DNA of 27,813 nt from contig CBDAPE010000008.1 in the NCBI GenBank assembly GCA_965198325.1, positions 1 through 27,813 of the forward strand. Reading direction: 5' to 3'. Positions 7,651 through 15,168 of the stretch are shown here, piece by piece. The position numbers were made by a program, and so were the translations under genes. The notes beneath the pieces were generated by a model that saw only the letters and a list, made by a program, of their open reading frames with translations, was not told where the DNA came from and ran no database searches. Position 1 is the stretch's first letter. Each line of letters begins with the position of its first letter. This stretch comes from CBDAPE01 sp965198325 (GTDB lineage Bacteria; Pseudomonadota; Alphaproteobacteria; UBA828; JAPUJA01).

Positions 7651-8271
7651 ATCGAGCACAGCTTCTCCGTCGGCATCACGCACCAGGCCAACTGGAAGGT
7701 CTTCTTCGAAGGGGGCCTGGAGGACTACCACCTGCCCTGGGGCCACCCCGTGATGATGGAGGGCGTCGTCGACCTCGAATCGATCTGTCGGTCGGACGGC
7801 CGGAGCTACAGCTCGCACCGGGGCAATATGGAATTCGCCCCCGAGGACCCATCGCAGACCGCGGTTTCAAACGAACCCGCCAAATTTCCCCGGCTGCCCC
7901 ATATGGACAGGATGCCCAGAGGCCATTTTACCAGCTCCATCCTGCCGACGGGCCTCGTCGTGGTCGACCCCGACGAATTTGTGGTCTTGACCGTGCTGCC
8001 CGAAAGCGGGGTCGTGACGCGGATCGACGTCCATGTCTACCTTTTGAGCGAGGCAGCCAGCGGCCCGAAATATGCCGCCATGCGCGAACGGCGTAAACAG
8101 CGCTGGCAGGCGATCCTCGTCGAGGACGATGAGTTCGTGACGGGCGTCCAGAAGAACGTGGCGTGGCGGGACGCCGCAGGTATTCGGACCCGGTTCTCGC
8201 CCTATTGGGAACACGCCGTGCGGGATTTCCAGCGCGTCGTCATCAACACCATCCAAATGGACGTGCCGTGA
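7090..8271 (+). CDS. Rieske non-heme iron oxygenase, alpha subunit (copy A)
   Basis: 393 residues. Rieske [2Fe-2S] ligands Cys89/His91 (NICRHRAM) and Cys109/His112 (CPWHAFSY). The catalytic domain has NWKVFFEGGLEDYHLPWGH, giving bridging Asp212, iron ligands His214 and His219, and a carboxylate near 345-348 (EDDEFVTGVQ). It resembles the group of oxygenases that demethylate quaternary amines and related compounds (glycine betaine, carnitine, stachydrine types) more than ring hydroxylases of the benzoate type; the substrate is unknown. Cytoplasmic; it needs a reductase, and none is encoded in this window. It overlaps the mini-paralogue by 11 bp and is followed 29 bp later by copy B. Its first 561 bases are nearly identical to copy B. 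Confidence 0.88.
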   Translation: MQLEDFIQPSAIKELTAPTGEALGLPGNIYGDDFYELEKRELFPKLWAAVAVGAQLPQAGDLLPVELAGRPLLLVRGKDETIRCFHNICRHRAMRLVDAPCRTGARITCPWHAFSYDLEGQLMATPNIGGFGINEAETFDRSALGLKPVRCETWLDIVFVNLDGKAPPLDEHLAAYRDIIAQYELGGIEHSFSVGITHQANWKVFFEGGLEDYHLPWGHPVMMEGVVDLESICRSDGRSYSSHRGNMEFAPEDPSQTAVSNEPAKFPRLPHMDRMPRGHFTSSILPTGLVVVDPDEFVVLTVLPESGVVTRIDVHVYLLSEAASGPKYAAMRERRKQRWQAILVEDDEFVTGVQKNVAWRDAAGIRTRFSPYWEHAVRDFQRVVINTIQMDVP

Positions 8272-8300
8272 CTCCAGCGGCGCCACTGGAGTCGGCAGCC

Positions 8301-8861
8301 ATGCAGCTTGAGGATTTCATCCAGCCGAGCGCTATCAAGGAGCTCACCGCCCCGACCGGCGAAGCGCTCGGGCTTCCGGGAAACATCTACGGCGACGGCT
8401 TCTACGAACTCGAAAAGCGGGAGCTTTTTCCCAAACTGTGGGCCGCCGTGGCGGTCGGCGCACAACTGCCCCAAGCGGGCGATCTGCTGCCTGTGGAACT
8501 GGCCGGCCGGCCCCTGCTTCTGGTGCGGGGCAAGGACGAAACGATCCGCTGTTTTCACAATATCTGCCGCCATCGCGCGATGCGCCTGGTCGACGCACCC
8601 TGCCGGACGGGCGCGCGGATCACCTGCCCCTGGCACGCCTTCAGCTACGATCTAGAGGGCCAGTTGATGGCGACGCCTAATATCGGCGGCTTCGGGATCA
8701 ACGAGGCCGAGACCTTCGACCGCTCGGCGCTCGGCCTGAAACCGGTGCGCTGCGAGACCTGGCTCGACATCGTCTTCGTGAACCTCGACGGCAAGGCGCC
8801 GCCACTCGACGAACACCTCGCCGCCTACCGGGACACCATCGCCCAGTACGAACTTGGCGGG
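8301..8861 (+). repeat. Homogenised 5' half of Rieske copy B (direct repeat, second copy)
   Basis: Partner of 7090-7650. Two of the five differences change the protein (Asp33 to Gly, Ile180 to Thr). Recent duplication limited to this half, or gene conversion, explains the sharp boundary. Confidence 0.85.
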
Positions 8862-9506
8862 CTCGAACACAGCGTGTCTCTGGGCACGACCTATCCCGCC
8901 AACTGGAAGGTCTTCTTCGAAGGGGCGCTGGAGGACTACCACCTGCCCTGGGGCCATCCCGAAATAATGGACGGTGTCCTCGCCTATGAGACGATCTGTC
9001 GATCGGACGGCCGGAGCTACAGTGCGATTCGCGGCGCTCAGGTCCATGCCCCCGAGGAAGCGCAACAGAATTCCCACAAATCCGCTCCTGCCGAGGAGTC
9101 GGTGAATTCGAGGTTTCCCACACTGCCCCATGCGGATCGACTTCCCTGGGGAGATTTTACAAGCACCATCGTGCCTACAGCCCTCGTGGTGATCAGCCCC
9201 GACGAATTCGTGATCATCCTCGGACTGCCGGAAAGCGGGGAAGCGACGCGTCTCGACCTGCATGTTTACGTTCTGGGCGAAGCGGCCGGCGGCCCGAACT
9301 ACGCCGGCCAGTGCGAACGGCGCAGACGGTATTGGCGGGCGATCCTCGAGCAGGATGAGCGGTATGTGACCGGTGTCCAGCAGGCCGCCGCGCGGCGTGA
9401 TGCCGCGGGAATCCGGATACGATTTTCCCCCTATTGGGAACAGTCGGTACAAGATTTCCAGCGCATCGTCATCAACACCATCCAAGATGGCGGGACGGCG
9501 CAATGA
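8301..9506 (+). CDS. Rieske non-heme iron oxygenase, alpha subunit (copy B)
   Basis: 401 residues from the ATG at 8301, matching the start of copy A. The Rieske ligands (Cys89, His91, Cys109, His112) and the Fe site DYHLPWGH (Asp212, His214, His219) are the same. Residues 1-187 are almost identical to copy A, while the rest of the catalytic domain differs widely (for example GTTYPANWK against GITHQANWK, and an eight-residue-longer segment after residue 240). The pair may share an electron-transfer surface and differ in substrate. The stop overlaps the next gene's ATG (ATGA), so the cluster from 6513 to 9919 is one coupled operon. Confidence 0.88.
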   Translation: MQLEDFIQPSAIKELTAPTGEALGLPGNIYGDGFYELEKRELFPKLWAAVAVGAQLPQAGDLLPVELAGRPLLLVRGKDETIRCFHNICRHRAMRLVDAPCRTGARITCPWHAFSYDLEGQLMATPNIGGFGINEAETFDRSALGLKPVRCETWLDIVFVNLDGKAPPLDEHLAAYRDTIAQYELGGLEHSVSLGTTYPANWKVFFEGALEDYHLPWGHPEIMDGVLAYETICRSDGRSYSAIRGAQVHAPEEAQQNSHKSAPAEESVNSRFPTLPHADRLPWGDFTSTIVPTALVVISPDEFVIILGLPESGEATRLDLHVYVLGEAAGGPNYAGQCERRRRYWRAILEQDERYVTGVQQAAARRDAAGIRIRFSPYWEQSVQDFQRIVINTIQDGGTAQ

Positions 9507-9919
9507 ACGAGACGGCAAAGGCGATGGAAATCCTGGGGGTCGGCTTCGAGCCGCCGGACCAGGTGGTCATGGCCTACCGGGATGCCGCAGGAGCGGAGCA
9601 GCGGCTGGCTTTTCCCGCCGGCGATGCGATCAAGCTCGTCGCCGGACTCATGAGCACGGCTACGGTTGCACCGCAGGCATTGCAAGACAGGATTCGCGAG
9701 GCAGCGGGCCAGACCGAGCTCAGCCCCGCAGCCCCGATCCGCCCTCAGGGCGTGAGCGTGGGTGTGACGAACGGCGGCGAAATCGCCCTCTCGTTCCGTA
9801 CGACCGAGGGCAACGAATTCACCGTCATGATCCCTCATGCTCATTCGGGCCGACTGCGGGCCGAACTGCAGAAGGCGGAACCGATGGCCCAGGACGAACA
9901 GACCAAGACACGGCACTAA
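9503..9919 (+). CDS. Hypothetical protein, last gene of the Rieske operon
   Basis: 138 residues from the ATG at 9503, which overlaps the TGA of the oxygenase (ATGA). I do not recognise a family. The protein begins with a strand-rich segment (VVMAYRDAAGAEQRLAFPAG) and a helical central part; the last third again looks beta-rich (VSVGVTNGGEIALSFRTTEG), ending in a charged tail. There is no signal peptide, membrane segment or metal motif. Coupling to the oxygenase suggests an accessory or substrate-handling role, which is inference only. Its stop overlaps the stop of the convergent MetF-like gene by three bases. Confidence 0.65.
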   Translation: MNETAKAMEILGVGFEPPDQVVMAYRDAAGAEQRLAFPAGDAIKLVAGLMSTATVAPQALQDRIREAAGQTELSPAAPIRPQGVSVGVTNGGEIALSFRTTEGNEFTVMIPHAHSGRLRAELQKAEPMAQDEQTKTRH

Positions 9920-10875
9920 TCAACGGGGTCGATCCGCAGGTCGTCGCCGTCTTCGGTGAAGCGGCCCTCGGCCAGCGTCACGGCCCAGCGCGCGGTTCGC
10001 TCGAAGACGCCGAAGGGAAACAGGTGCACGCCCTCGATCAGGCTGTGAGGCTCGGCCGAGCGATAGGCGGCGAGTGTCGCGACCAGGCGGTCGGGGGTCC
10101 AAACCGCGGTCAGCCGCGCGAGGCTCGATCCGTGGCGGGTCAAGCCGCGCAACGATGCTCCGACGCCGCAGCTCCGGCCATAGGAGATAAGGCTTCGCAA
10201 GCTCGTGACGCCAGGAAGACCGACCCTGACCGGCAAGCGGTTATCGGCCGCACGGATCGCGCGCTCCCAGGCGACGACGAGGGCGGCTTCGAAGCAGAAC
10301 TGGGTCACGAGGTAGACTTGCGCGTCGGTTCGCTCGGCGAACGCATTCTTCCCGTCCAGGGCTTCGTCGAGCGCGTCCGCGGAAATCACCGGGCTGCCTT
10401 CGGGATGGCCCGCGACCCCGATCCGCCGAATGCCGTGGTCCTCGATCAGCCCGGTTTCGAGCAGCTGGAGCGTGCAGTCATAGGCACCGAGCGGGCGATC
10501 GCGATCGCCGCCGATGACGAGAAGTTGCTCGACACCCGCCTCGCCCGCAAGTCAGCCCAGATAGTCGTCGAGCACATCGCGACCCGCGGTGCCCCGGGCG
10601 GTCAAATGAGGCACGGGATTGAACCCCGCCGCGAGCAGCGCAACGGCGGTCGCGACGATCTCGCCGGCGTCCGTCGCGGGCAGGAACGCGATATAGACCG
10701 TCGACCCTTGGGGCAGGAGGTCGCGATAGGCGGCGATCTTCCCGCGCGCCCGGGACAGAACCTCGGTGGAGAAGCCCTGGAGCAAGGCCCGGATCGCCGT
10801 CTTGCCGGAGTCCGCTGCCGGGGTGCCGGCCTCCGATGGAGCCCTCTCCACCACGCTTCGATCGGAGTTCGTCAT
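9916..10875 (-). pseudogene. MetF-like methylenetetrahydrofolate reductase family gene with in-frame TGA
   Basis: One frame from the ATG at 10875 (AGGTG upstream) to the TAG at 9916-9918 would encode about 318 residues, a normal length for the short MetF family. It is interrupted by TGA at 10552-10554 after DVLDDYLG. On both sides the product reads as the TIM-barrel reductase: GFSTEVLSR and FNPVPHLTARG before, QLLVIGGDRD, VAGHPEG, YLVTQFCFEA and RVGLPGVTS after; VTQ, GDR-like and GHPEG motifs are typical. The frame does not shift, so a single substitution, perhaps CGA or TGG to TGA, explains it. It is probably a recent pseudogene or a sequencing error. Intact, it would have linked one-carbon units on folate to the neighbouring oxygenase cluster. 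Confidence 0.8.
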
Positions 10876-10972
10876 GTCACCTGTGCCCTAGCGTGTGCGT
10901 TGCGGCGGCGATGTCCTCGATACGATATTCAGGTTCAAACACCGGTTTTACGGAATCCCGGGCCCGGTATCC

Positions 10973-10986
10973 TTGACCTGCGTCAA
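10973..10986. promoter_or_regulatory. FNR/FixK-type box upstream of the PanB homologue
   Basis: TTGACCTGCGTCAA is a perfect TTGAC-N4-GTCAA inverted repeat of CRP/FNR type. It ends 23 bases before TATTGG (11010-11015), a weak -10, and lies 93 bases before the ATG. This spacing is that of a class II activator site. The rest of the 204-bp gap shows nothing definite. Confidence 0.55.
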
Positions 10987-11079
10987 ATGCGGATCCAGCG
11001 GCACACCGGTATTGGGTACGCTTGACCCCGCCCCGCCGCCTCCGCAAGATCGGGACCAGGGCACCGAAGGGCAAACATC

Positions 11080-11952
11080 ATGACCGAGACGGCGGCGCGC
11101 AAGAAGCGAACGATCACGGAAATCCGCGACGCCAAGCAGACCGGCGAAAAGATGGTCTACATGTCGGTGCCGGACTACACCTCAGCGGCCTGGGCGGAGG
11201 CGGGCGGTGTCGATGTCGCCGTGGTCGGGGATTCGCTGGCGATGATCGCCCACGGCCATCCCAACACCATCCCCGCGACCATGGACATGATGATCCTGCA
11301 CACCCAGGCGGTTCACCGAGGCGCACCGAACACCTTTACGTTGGGCTGCATGCCCTACCAGAGTTACAACACGCTCGACCGGGCGCTGGTTAACGCCACC
11401 CGCTTCATGCAGGAGGGCGGCGCCGATGCCGTCAAGCCCCAGGGCGGAAAAAGTCAAGCGCACATCCTCAAGGCGCTGGTCGACGCGGGCATTCCGACGG
11501 CCTCGCATATCGGCCTGACGCCCCACACGATCGCCATGTTTGGGGGCTTCAAGATCCAGGGCCGCACGGCGGACGCCGCGATGAATATCCTCGAGGACGC
11601 TCTGGCGATTCAGGACGCGGGCTGTTTCATGCTCGAATTCGAGGCCGTCCCGGCGCCGATCGCGACCGTGATTTCGGCCGAGGTGGACATTCCCACCATC
11701 GGGATCGGCGCGGGTGCCGGGACCGACGGCCAGATCCTGCTATGCTACGATCTTCTCGGCGTCTTCACGGATTTCAAGCCGAAGTTCACCAAACGCTTCG
11801 CCAATCTCACTGAGGTTGCAGTGGCGGGGATCCGCGAATATGTGGACGAAGTGAAATCCAGCAGGTTTCCCGACGACGACCACAGCTATACCGTCGACGA
11901 AGCCGAGTACGAGAAATTCGTGTCTCTCGTGGAACGGCGCCGCCAGACCTGA
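11080..11952 (+). CDS. PanB-family hydroxymethyltransferase homologue with altered metal ligands
   Basis: 290 residues, aligning from end to end with ketopantoate hydroxymethyltransferase: VVGDSLAM (Asp51, E. coli Asp45), AVHRGAPN, VKPQGG, SHIGLTPHTIAMFGGFKIQG, PTIGIGAGAGTDGQIL, FKPKF and FPDDDHSY. PanB adds the methylene of CH2-THF to a 2-oxoacid. Lys119 (E. coli Lys112) and Glu188 (Glu181) are kept. However, the Mg ligands Asp84 and Glu114 appear as Cys90 (LGCMP) and Gln121 (VKPQGG), so it is probably a paralogue using another 2-oxoacid or running without the usual Mg site, and not the housekeeping pantothenate enzyme. It is followed directly by a GntR gene and preceded by an FNR-type box. 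Confidence 0.8.
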   Translation: MTETAARKKRTITEIRDAKQTGEKMVYMSVPDYTSAAWAEAGGVDVAVVGDSLAMIAHGHPNTIPATMDMMILHTQAVHRGAPNTFTLGCMPYQSYNTLDRALVNATRFMQEGGADAVKPQGGKSQAHILKALVDAGIPTASHIGLTPHTIAMFGGFKIQGRTADAAMNILEDALAIQDAGCFMLEFEAVPAPIATVISAEVDIPTIGIGAGAGTDGQILLCYDLLGVFTDFKPKFTKRFANLTEVAVAGIREYVDEVKSSRFPDDDHSYTVDEAEYEKFVSLVERRRQT

Positions 11953-11982
11953 GTGACACGGTTTGAAAGGAAGCGGCAAAGG

Positions 11983-12681
11983 GTGAGGAACCGCGCAGTC
12001 GATGTCGTCACGCGCCAGGAGGCGGGCGGCCAAGGCGAACAGAGTCTGACCGACAAAGCCTACAAGGCGATCGAAGAGCTGATCGTGACCCTGCAACTGG
12101 CACCCGGCAGCCTGCTCTCGGAAAGCGTGCTCGCCAAGCAGCTCGACATCGGCCGGACCCCGATTCGCGAGGCGCTACAGCGACTCGCCCGGGAAGGTCT
12201 CGTCGTCATCCTGCCACGCCGGGGCATTCTGGTCTCGGACATCAACGTGCGCACCCATCTCGACCTGCTCGAGGTCCGCCGTGAAATCGAGCGGCTGATG
12301 GCCCGTTCTGCGGCGGCCCGCTGCTCGACCGACGAGCGCCAGGCGTTTGCGGACATCGCGCGCGGCATGGAGCGATCGGCGAAGCACAACGAGGACATCG
12401 CCTTCATGCGGCTCGACAATGAACTCAACCAGTTGATCGCGGCAGGCGCGCGCAATGAATTCGCGCGCAAGACGATGGGCCTGATGGCCGGCCTGTCGCG
12501 GCGCTTCTGGTACAGCCACTACAAGGAAGTCGCCGATCTTCCCCTCTGCGCACGGCTGCACGCCGATCTTGCCCGCGCCATCGCAGACGCCGATCCGAAC
12601 GGTGCCGCAGAAGCCTCGGACAAGCTGATGGATTACATCGAGCACTTCGCGCGCGCCACGGTGGACAGCCGCCGTGCCTGA
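11983..12681 (+). CDS. GntR-family transcriptional regulator, FCD type
   Basis: 232 residues if started at GTG 11983, which has AAAGGAAG 11 bases upstream; a GTG at 11953, right after the panB-like stop, would add ten basic residues. The winged helix-turn-helix spans roughly residues 25-90 (LLSESVLAKQLDIGRTPIRE, LPRRGILVSD). The FCD helical domain follows (LLEVRREIERLMARSAA, FMRLDNELNQLIAAG, HADLARAIADAD). The acidic and histidine residues usual for FCD ligand binding are present. It is co-directional with the PanB homologue and 101 bp before the SDR, both plausible targets. Confidence 0.82.
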   Translation: MRNRAVDVVTRQEAGGQGEQSLTDKAYKAIEELIVTLQLAPGSLLSESVLAKQLDIGRTPIREALQRLAREGLVVILPRRGILVSDINVRTHLDLLEVRREIERLMARSAAARCSTDERQAFADIARGMERSAKHNEDIAFMRLDNELNQLIAAGARNEFARKTMGLMAGLSRRFWYSHYKEVADLPLCARLHADLARAIADADPNGAAEASDKLMDYIEHFARATVDSRRA

Positions 12682-12782
12682 GTCAGCGCGGCAGGCGGTT
12701 TGCTGTTGCGCGCCAAAAGAATTGCGGCGGGCGTCCGGCCGCGGAACCAATCGGCTTCCCTCAATTGACGGAGAGACGGGCC

Positions 12783-13646
12783 ATGACTGAAAAATACCTC
12801 AGCGGACGCGCGGCGCTGGTCACCGGCGGAGTGACGGGAATCGGCAAGGCAATCGCCCTCGCGCTGGCCGACGCCGGGGCCGACCTGGTGATCGGCTCGC
12901 TGCCGGAAAGCCGGACGGCGTCATTGTTGGGGATCGAGGATGCGGTGCTGCCGACGGAAGATGAGTTTGCCGGTGCGAAATCCGCAATCGAGACCTGCGG
13001 CGGGGGCTGCCTGGCGGTCGCGCTCGACGTGCGCTCGAACGACTCCGTGCAAGCCTTCTACGACGCGGCGGTCGAGCGGTTCGGAACGGTCGATATCCTG
13101 GTCAATGCCGCGGGCGTCGGCGCGGTACAATCCATGATCGGCCATTCGGACGAACTCTGGGACCAGATGATCGACGTCTGTCTCACCGGCTCCTACCGCA
13201 CGATCAAGCGCTGCCTGCCCGGTATGATCGATCGCCGTTGGGGACGCATCATCAATATCGCGTCATCCTACGCCCATGTCGGCTCACCCGACGAGGTCGC
13301 TTACTGCGCCGCAAAGGCCGGGGTGCTCGGGCTGACCCGGAGCGTTGCGCTGGAAGGCGCGCCGCACCACGTGACGTGCAATTCAATCAGCCCGAGCTGG
13401 ACCAAGACGGGAATGGTTCTCCAGTCGGCTCAGCATCAGGTGGAGATCGGCGCGACGGAACACCTGACGGGCGAAACGGGGGACATGACCGCCGATGAGT
13501 TCCTCGACAAGGTGGCCCAGAGCTACCCCCAGAAGCGGCTCGTCGAACCCCCGGAAATCGCTGCGCTGGCGGCATTCCTGTGTCGCGACGAGGCGCTCGC
13601 CATCACCATGGAGGATATCCGGGTTTCCGCGGGTTCGCTGGCCTAG
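12783..13646 (+). CDS. Short-chain dehydrogenase/reductase (SDR)
   Basis: 287 residues from the ATG at 12783 (GGAGAGA upstream). Classical SDR: TGGVTGIG dinucleotide loop (14-21), LDVR with Asp82, NAAG (108-111), catalytic Ser161 or Ser162, and YCAAK (Tyr174, Lys178). An insertion around residues 36-66 after the second strand (GSLPESRTASLLGIEDAVLP) is longer than usual. The C-terminal segment VSAGSLA replaces the common VDGG, and the substrate is unknown. A role in oxidising an alcohol intermediate of the neighbouring pathway is inference. Confidence 0.85.
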   Translation: MTEKYLSGRAALVTGGVTGIGKAIALALADAGADLVIGSLPESRTASLLGIEDAVLPTEDEFAGAKSAIETCGGGCLAVALDVRSNDSVQAFYDAAVERFGTVDILVNAAGVGAVQSMIGHSDELWDQMIDVCLTGSYRTIKRCLPGMIDRRWGRIINIASSYAHVGSPDEVAYCAAKAGVLGLTRSVALEGAPHHVTCNSISPSWTKTGMVLQSAQHQVEIGATEHLTGETGDMTADEFLDKVAQSYPQKRLVEPPEIAALAAFLCRDEALAITMEDIRVSAGSLA

Positions 13647-13700
13647 GGTGGCGCTGCTCCGCCCGCCAACGGCGACGCGGACGCGCCCCGATCACCGCCA

Positions 13701-14039
13701 TTACGACTCCTTCTGGTGGTGACCGCCGGGCCGACCCGTTGCCATGTCGTAGTCGCGAAACACTTCGGCGACCCGAATCCGGTAATCCCTGAAAACTCCT
13801 GCCCGCCCTTCGGCCTGGGCGGACCGGTGATCGTCGCGGGCGTACCACGCCTCGACCGCGTCGCGGTCGCGCCAGAAGGAAAGCGAGACGAATTTATTTT
13901 CGGTTGTCAGACTCTGGAAGCGCTCGATCGACATGAATCCGTCCATCGTTTCAAGCTCGGTGCGGAGCGCACCGGCAAGCTCGAAATAACGCTCGGCCCT
14001 CGCCGGGTCGGCGACGACCTCGAAAATCACCGCGATCAT
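13701..14039 (-). CDS. ABM-fold (antibiotic biosynthesis monooxygenase) domain protein
   Basis: 112 residues with the dimeric ferredoxin-like ABM pattern: MIAVIFEVVADPARAERYF, GFMSIERFQS, FVSLSFWRDRDAVEAWY and HRSAQAEGR. Such proteins include heme- or quinone-degrading monooxygenases, but many are uncharacterised. The ATG at 14039 follows AAAGGGGAA. It is convergent with the SDR (54-bp gap) and divergent from the DUF6166-like gene. Confidence 0.75.
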   Translation of the reverse strand: MIAVIFEVVADPARAERYFELAGALRTELETMDGFMSIERFQSLTTENKFVSLSFWRDRDAVEAWYARDDHRSAQAEGRAGVFRDYRIRVAEVFRDYDMATGRPGGHHQKES

Positions 14040-14094
14040 GGTGTTCCCCTTTCCCGCTCTTCACATTCGCTCGGCGCTCGCCTACGCTAACACA

Positions 14095-14106
14095 GATATA
14101 TCAGAC
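14095..14106. repeat. Copy 1 of 12-mer GATATATCAGAC
   Basis: It lies in the gap between the divergent ABM and DUF6166-like genes, 30 bases before the GTG of the latter. The same 12 bases recur at 15117-15128, within the promoter of the membrane hydroxylase gene. It is probably a shared -10 or regulator half-site. Confidence 0.35.
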
Positions 14107-14135
14107 GGCAGCAGAGGCTGGGGGACCAACGGCGC

Positions 14136-14453
14136 GTGGTGCTCTACACAGGCGAGCGAACCATGGACGGGATCCGGGTCATGGCGGACGGCGAGCCGCT
14201 CGACCCCCGATTCGAAATCAGGGAGATCGCGATCAATGGCTTCGAGTGGAGCTACGAGGGCGACGAACCGGCCCAGCTCGCTCTTGCCCTGCTCGCCCAT
14301 CACCTTGACGACGATACCAGGGCTCTGGCGCTTCACGATCTTTTCATGCGCCGAATCGTTGCCAACTTCGACAATCACTGGGAAATGACGGGCGAGGATA
14401 TCGACGCGGCGCTCTCCAATATCGCGCCCGAGGCCGCCCGGGAGACAGGGTAG
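14136..14453 (+). CDS. DUF6166-like protein
   Basis: 105 residues from GTG 14136; an ATG at 14163 is a shorter alternative, but the GTG keeps the family-like opening (VLYTGERTMDGIRV). The core INGFEWSYEGDEPAQLALAL, with GFEWSYEG followed by PAQLALALL, is the DUF6166 signature as I remember it. Function is unknown. It is followed 11 bases later by the thiol dioxygenase and is probably co-transcribed with it. Confidence 0.65.
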   Translation: MVLYTGERTMDGIRVMADGEPLDPRFEIREIAINGFEWSYEGDEPAQLALALLAHHLDDDTRALALHDLFMRRIVANFDNHWEMTGEDIDAALSNIAPEAARETG

Positions 14454-14464
14454 CGGACCCAGAT

Positions 14465-15094
14465 ATGGCTATCGACATCTACCGAGTTGACCGGCTTCGC
14501 GAGTTCGTTCACGCCATGACGCGCCTCGTCGAGTCGGCGGGAGGCGACGAGCCGCGCCTGTTCGAGGAAGGTCACGGTCTGTTGGCGAATCTGGTTGCGC
14601 GGGACGACTGGCTGCCATCGGCCTTCGCCCAACCCGATTTCGAGTCCTACCAGCAATATTTGCTTCACTGCGACGGGCTGGAACGCTTTTCGGTGGTGAG
14701 CTTCGTTTGGGGGCCCGGTCAGAAAACCCCGATCCACGATCACACGGTCTGGGGCATGATCGGCCAATTGCGCGGCGTCGAGCGGGCAACGTCGTTCGAA
14801 AGAACCGGCAACGAGTTCGAGAAGTCGGGCAGCGCCGTCTGCCAACCCGGTGATGTCGCCCTGGTATCGCCCGCAATCGGGGATATTCACGAGGTCGCGA
14901 ACGCGTGGGACGACGGCACGTCGATCAGCATCCACGTCTACGGCGCGAACATCGGCGCGGTAAACCGGCATGTCTTCGATCGGGAATCCGGCGAGCCGAA
15001 GACGTTCGTATCAGGCTATGCCGCGGCGGTGCTGCCGAATCTCTGGGATCGGTCCGCGGAATTGTCTTCGCGCTCGCCGGCCGATAAGCCATAG
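14465..15094 (+). CDS. Thiol dioxygenase, cysteine dioxygenase / 3-mercaptopropionate dioxygenase family
   Basis: 209 residues, the usual size. Cupin fold with three-histidine iron site His91 and His93 (PIHDHTVWGMIGQLRG) and His142 (GDIHEV). SISIHVYG provides Ser155-His157-Tyr159, the outer-sphere triad. FSVVSFVWGPGQ and Gln63/Gln64 in place of the carboxylate-binding arginine of eukaryotic CDO point to the 3-mercaptopropionate/arginine-type bacterial branch. It oxidises a thiol to a sulfinate with O2. There is no strong Shine-Dalgarno; translation may be coupled to the upstream gene. Confidence 0.85.
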   Translation: MAIDIYRVDRLREFVHAMTRLVESAGGDEPRLFEEGHGLLANLVARDDWLPSAFAQPDFESYQQYLLHCDGLERFSVVSFVWGPGQKTPIHDHTVWGMIGQLRGVERATSFERTGNEFEKSGSAVCQPGDVALVSPAIGDIHEVANAWDDGTSISIHVYGANIGAVNRHVFDRESGEPKTFVSGYAAAVLPNLWDRSAELSSRSPADKP

Positions 15095-15095
15095 A

Positions 15096-15124
15096 TTGAC
15101 AACGTAATCTATCATTGATATATC
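15096..15124 (+). promoter_or_regulatory. Sigma-70 promoter for the membrane hydroxylase gene
   Basis: TTGACA (15096-15101, perfect -35), a 17-base spacer and TATATC (15119-15124). The -10 lies in the palindrome TGATATATCA (15116-15125) and in the repeated 12-mer GATATATCAGAC (15117-15128), so a repressor bound there would occlude the promoter. Confidence 0.6.
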
Positions 15125-15168
15125 AGACTTGGCGGTGCGCGGCGACCAGGAACCGGAAGGAAGAACCC

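Noticed and set aside
10552..10554. Selenocysteine reading of the MetF-like TGA
   Set aside because: No selenoprotein is known in this family at this position and no hairpin suggestive of a bacterial SECIS is evident just downstream; a nonsense change is simpler.
9373..11025. 550-residue plus-strand frame
   Set aside because: It runs antisense to the MetF-like gene and out of frame with the end of Rieske copy B; no recognisable domain.
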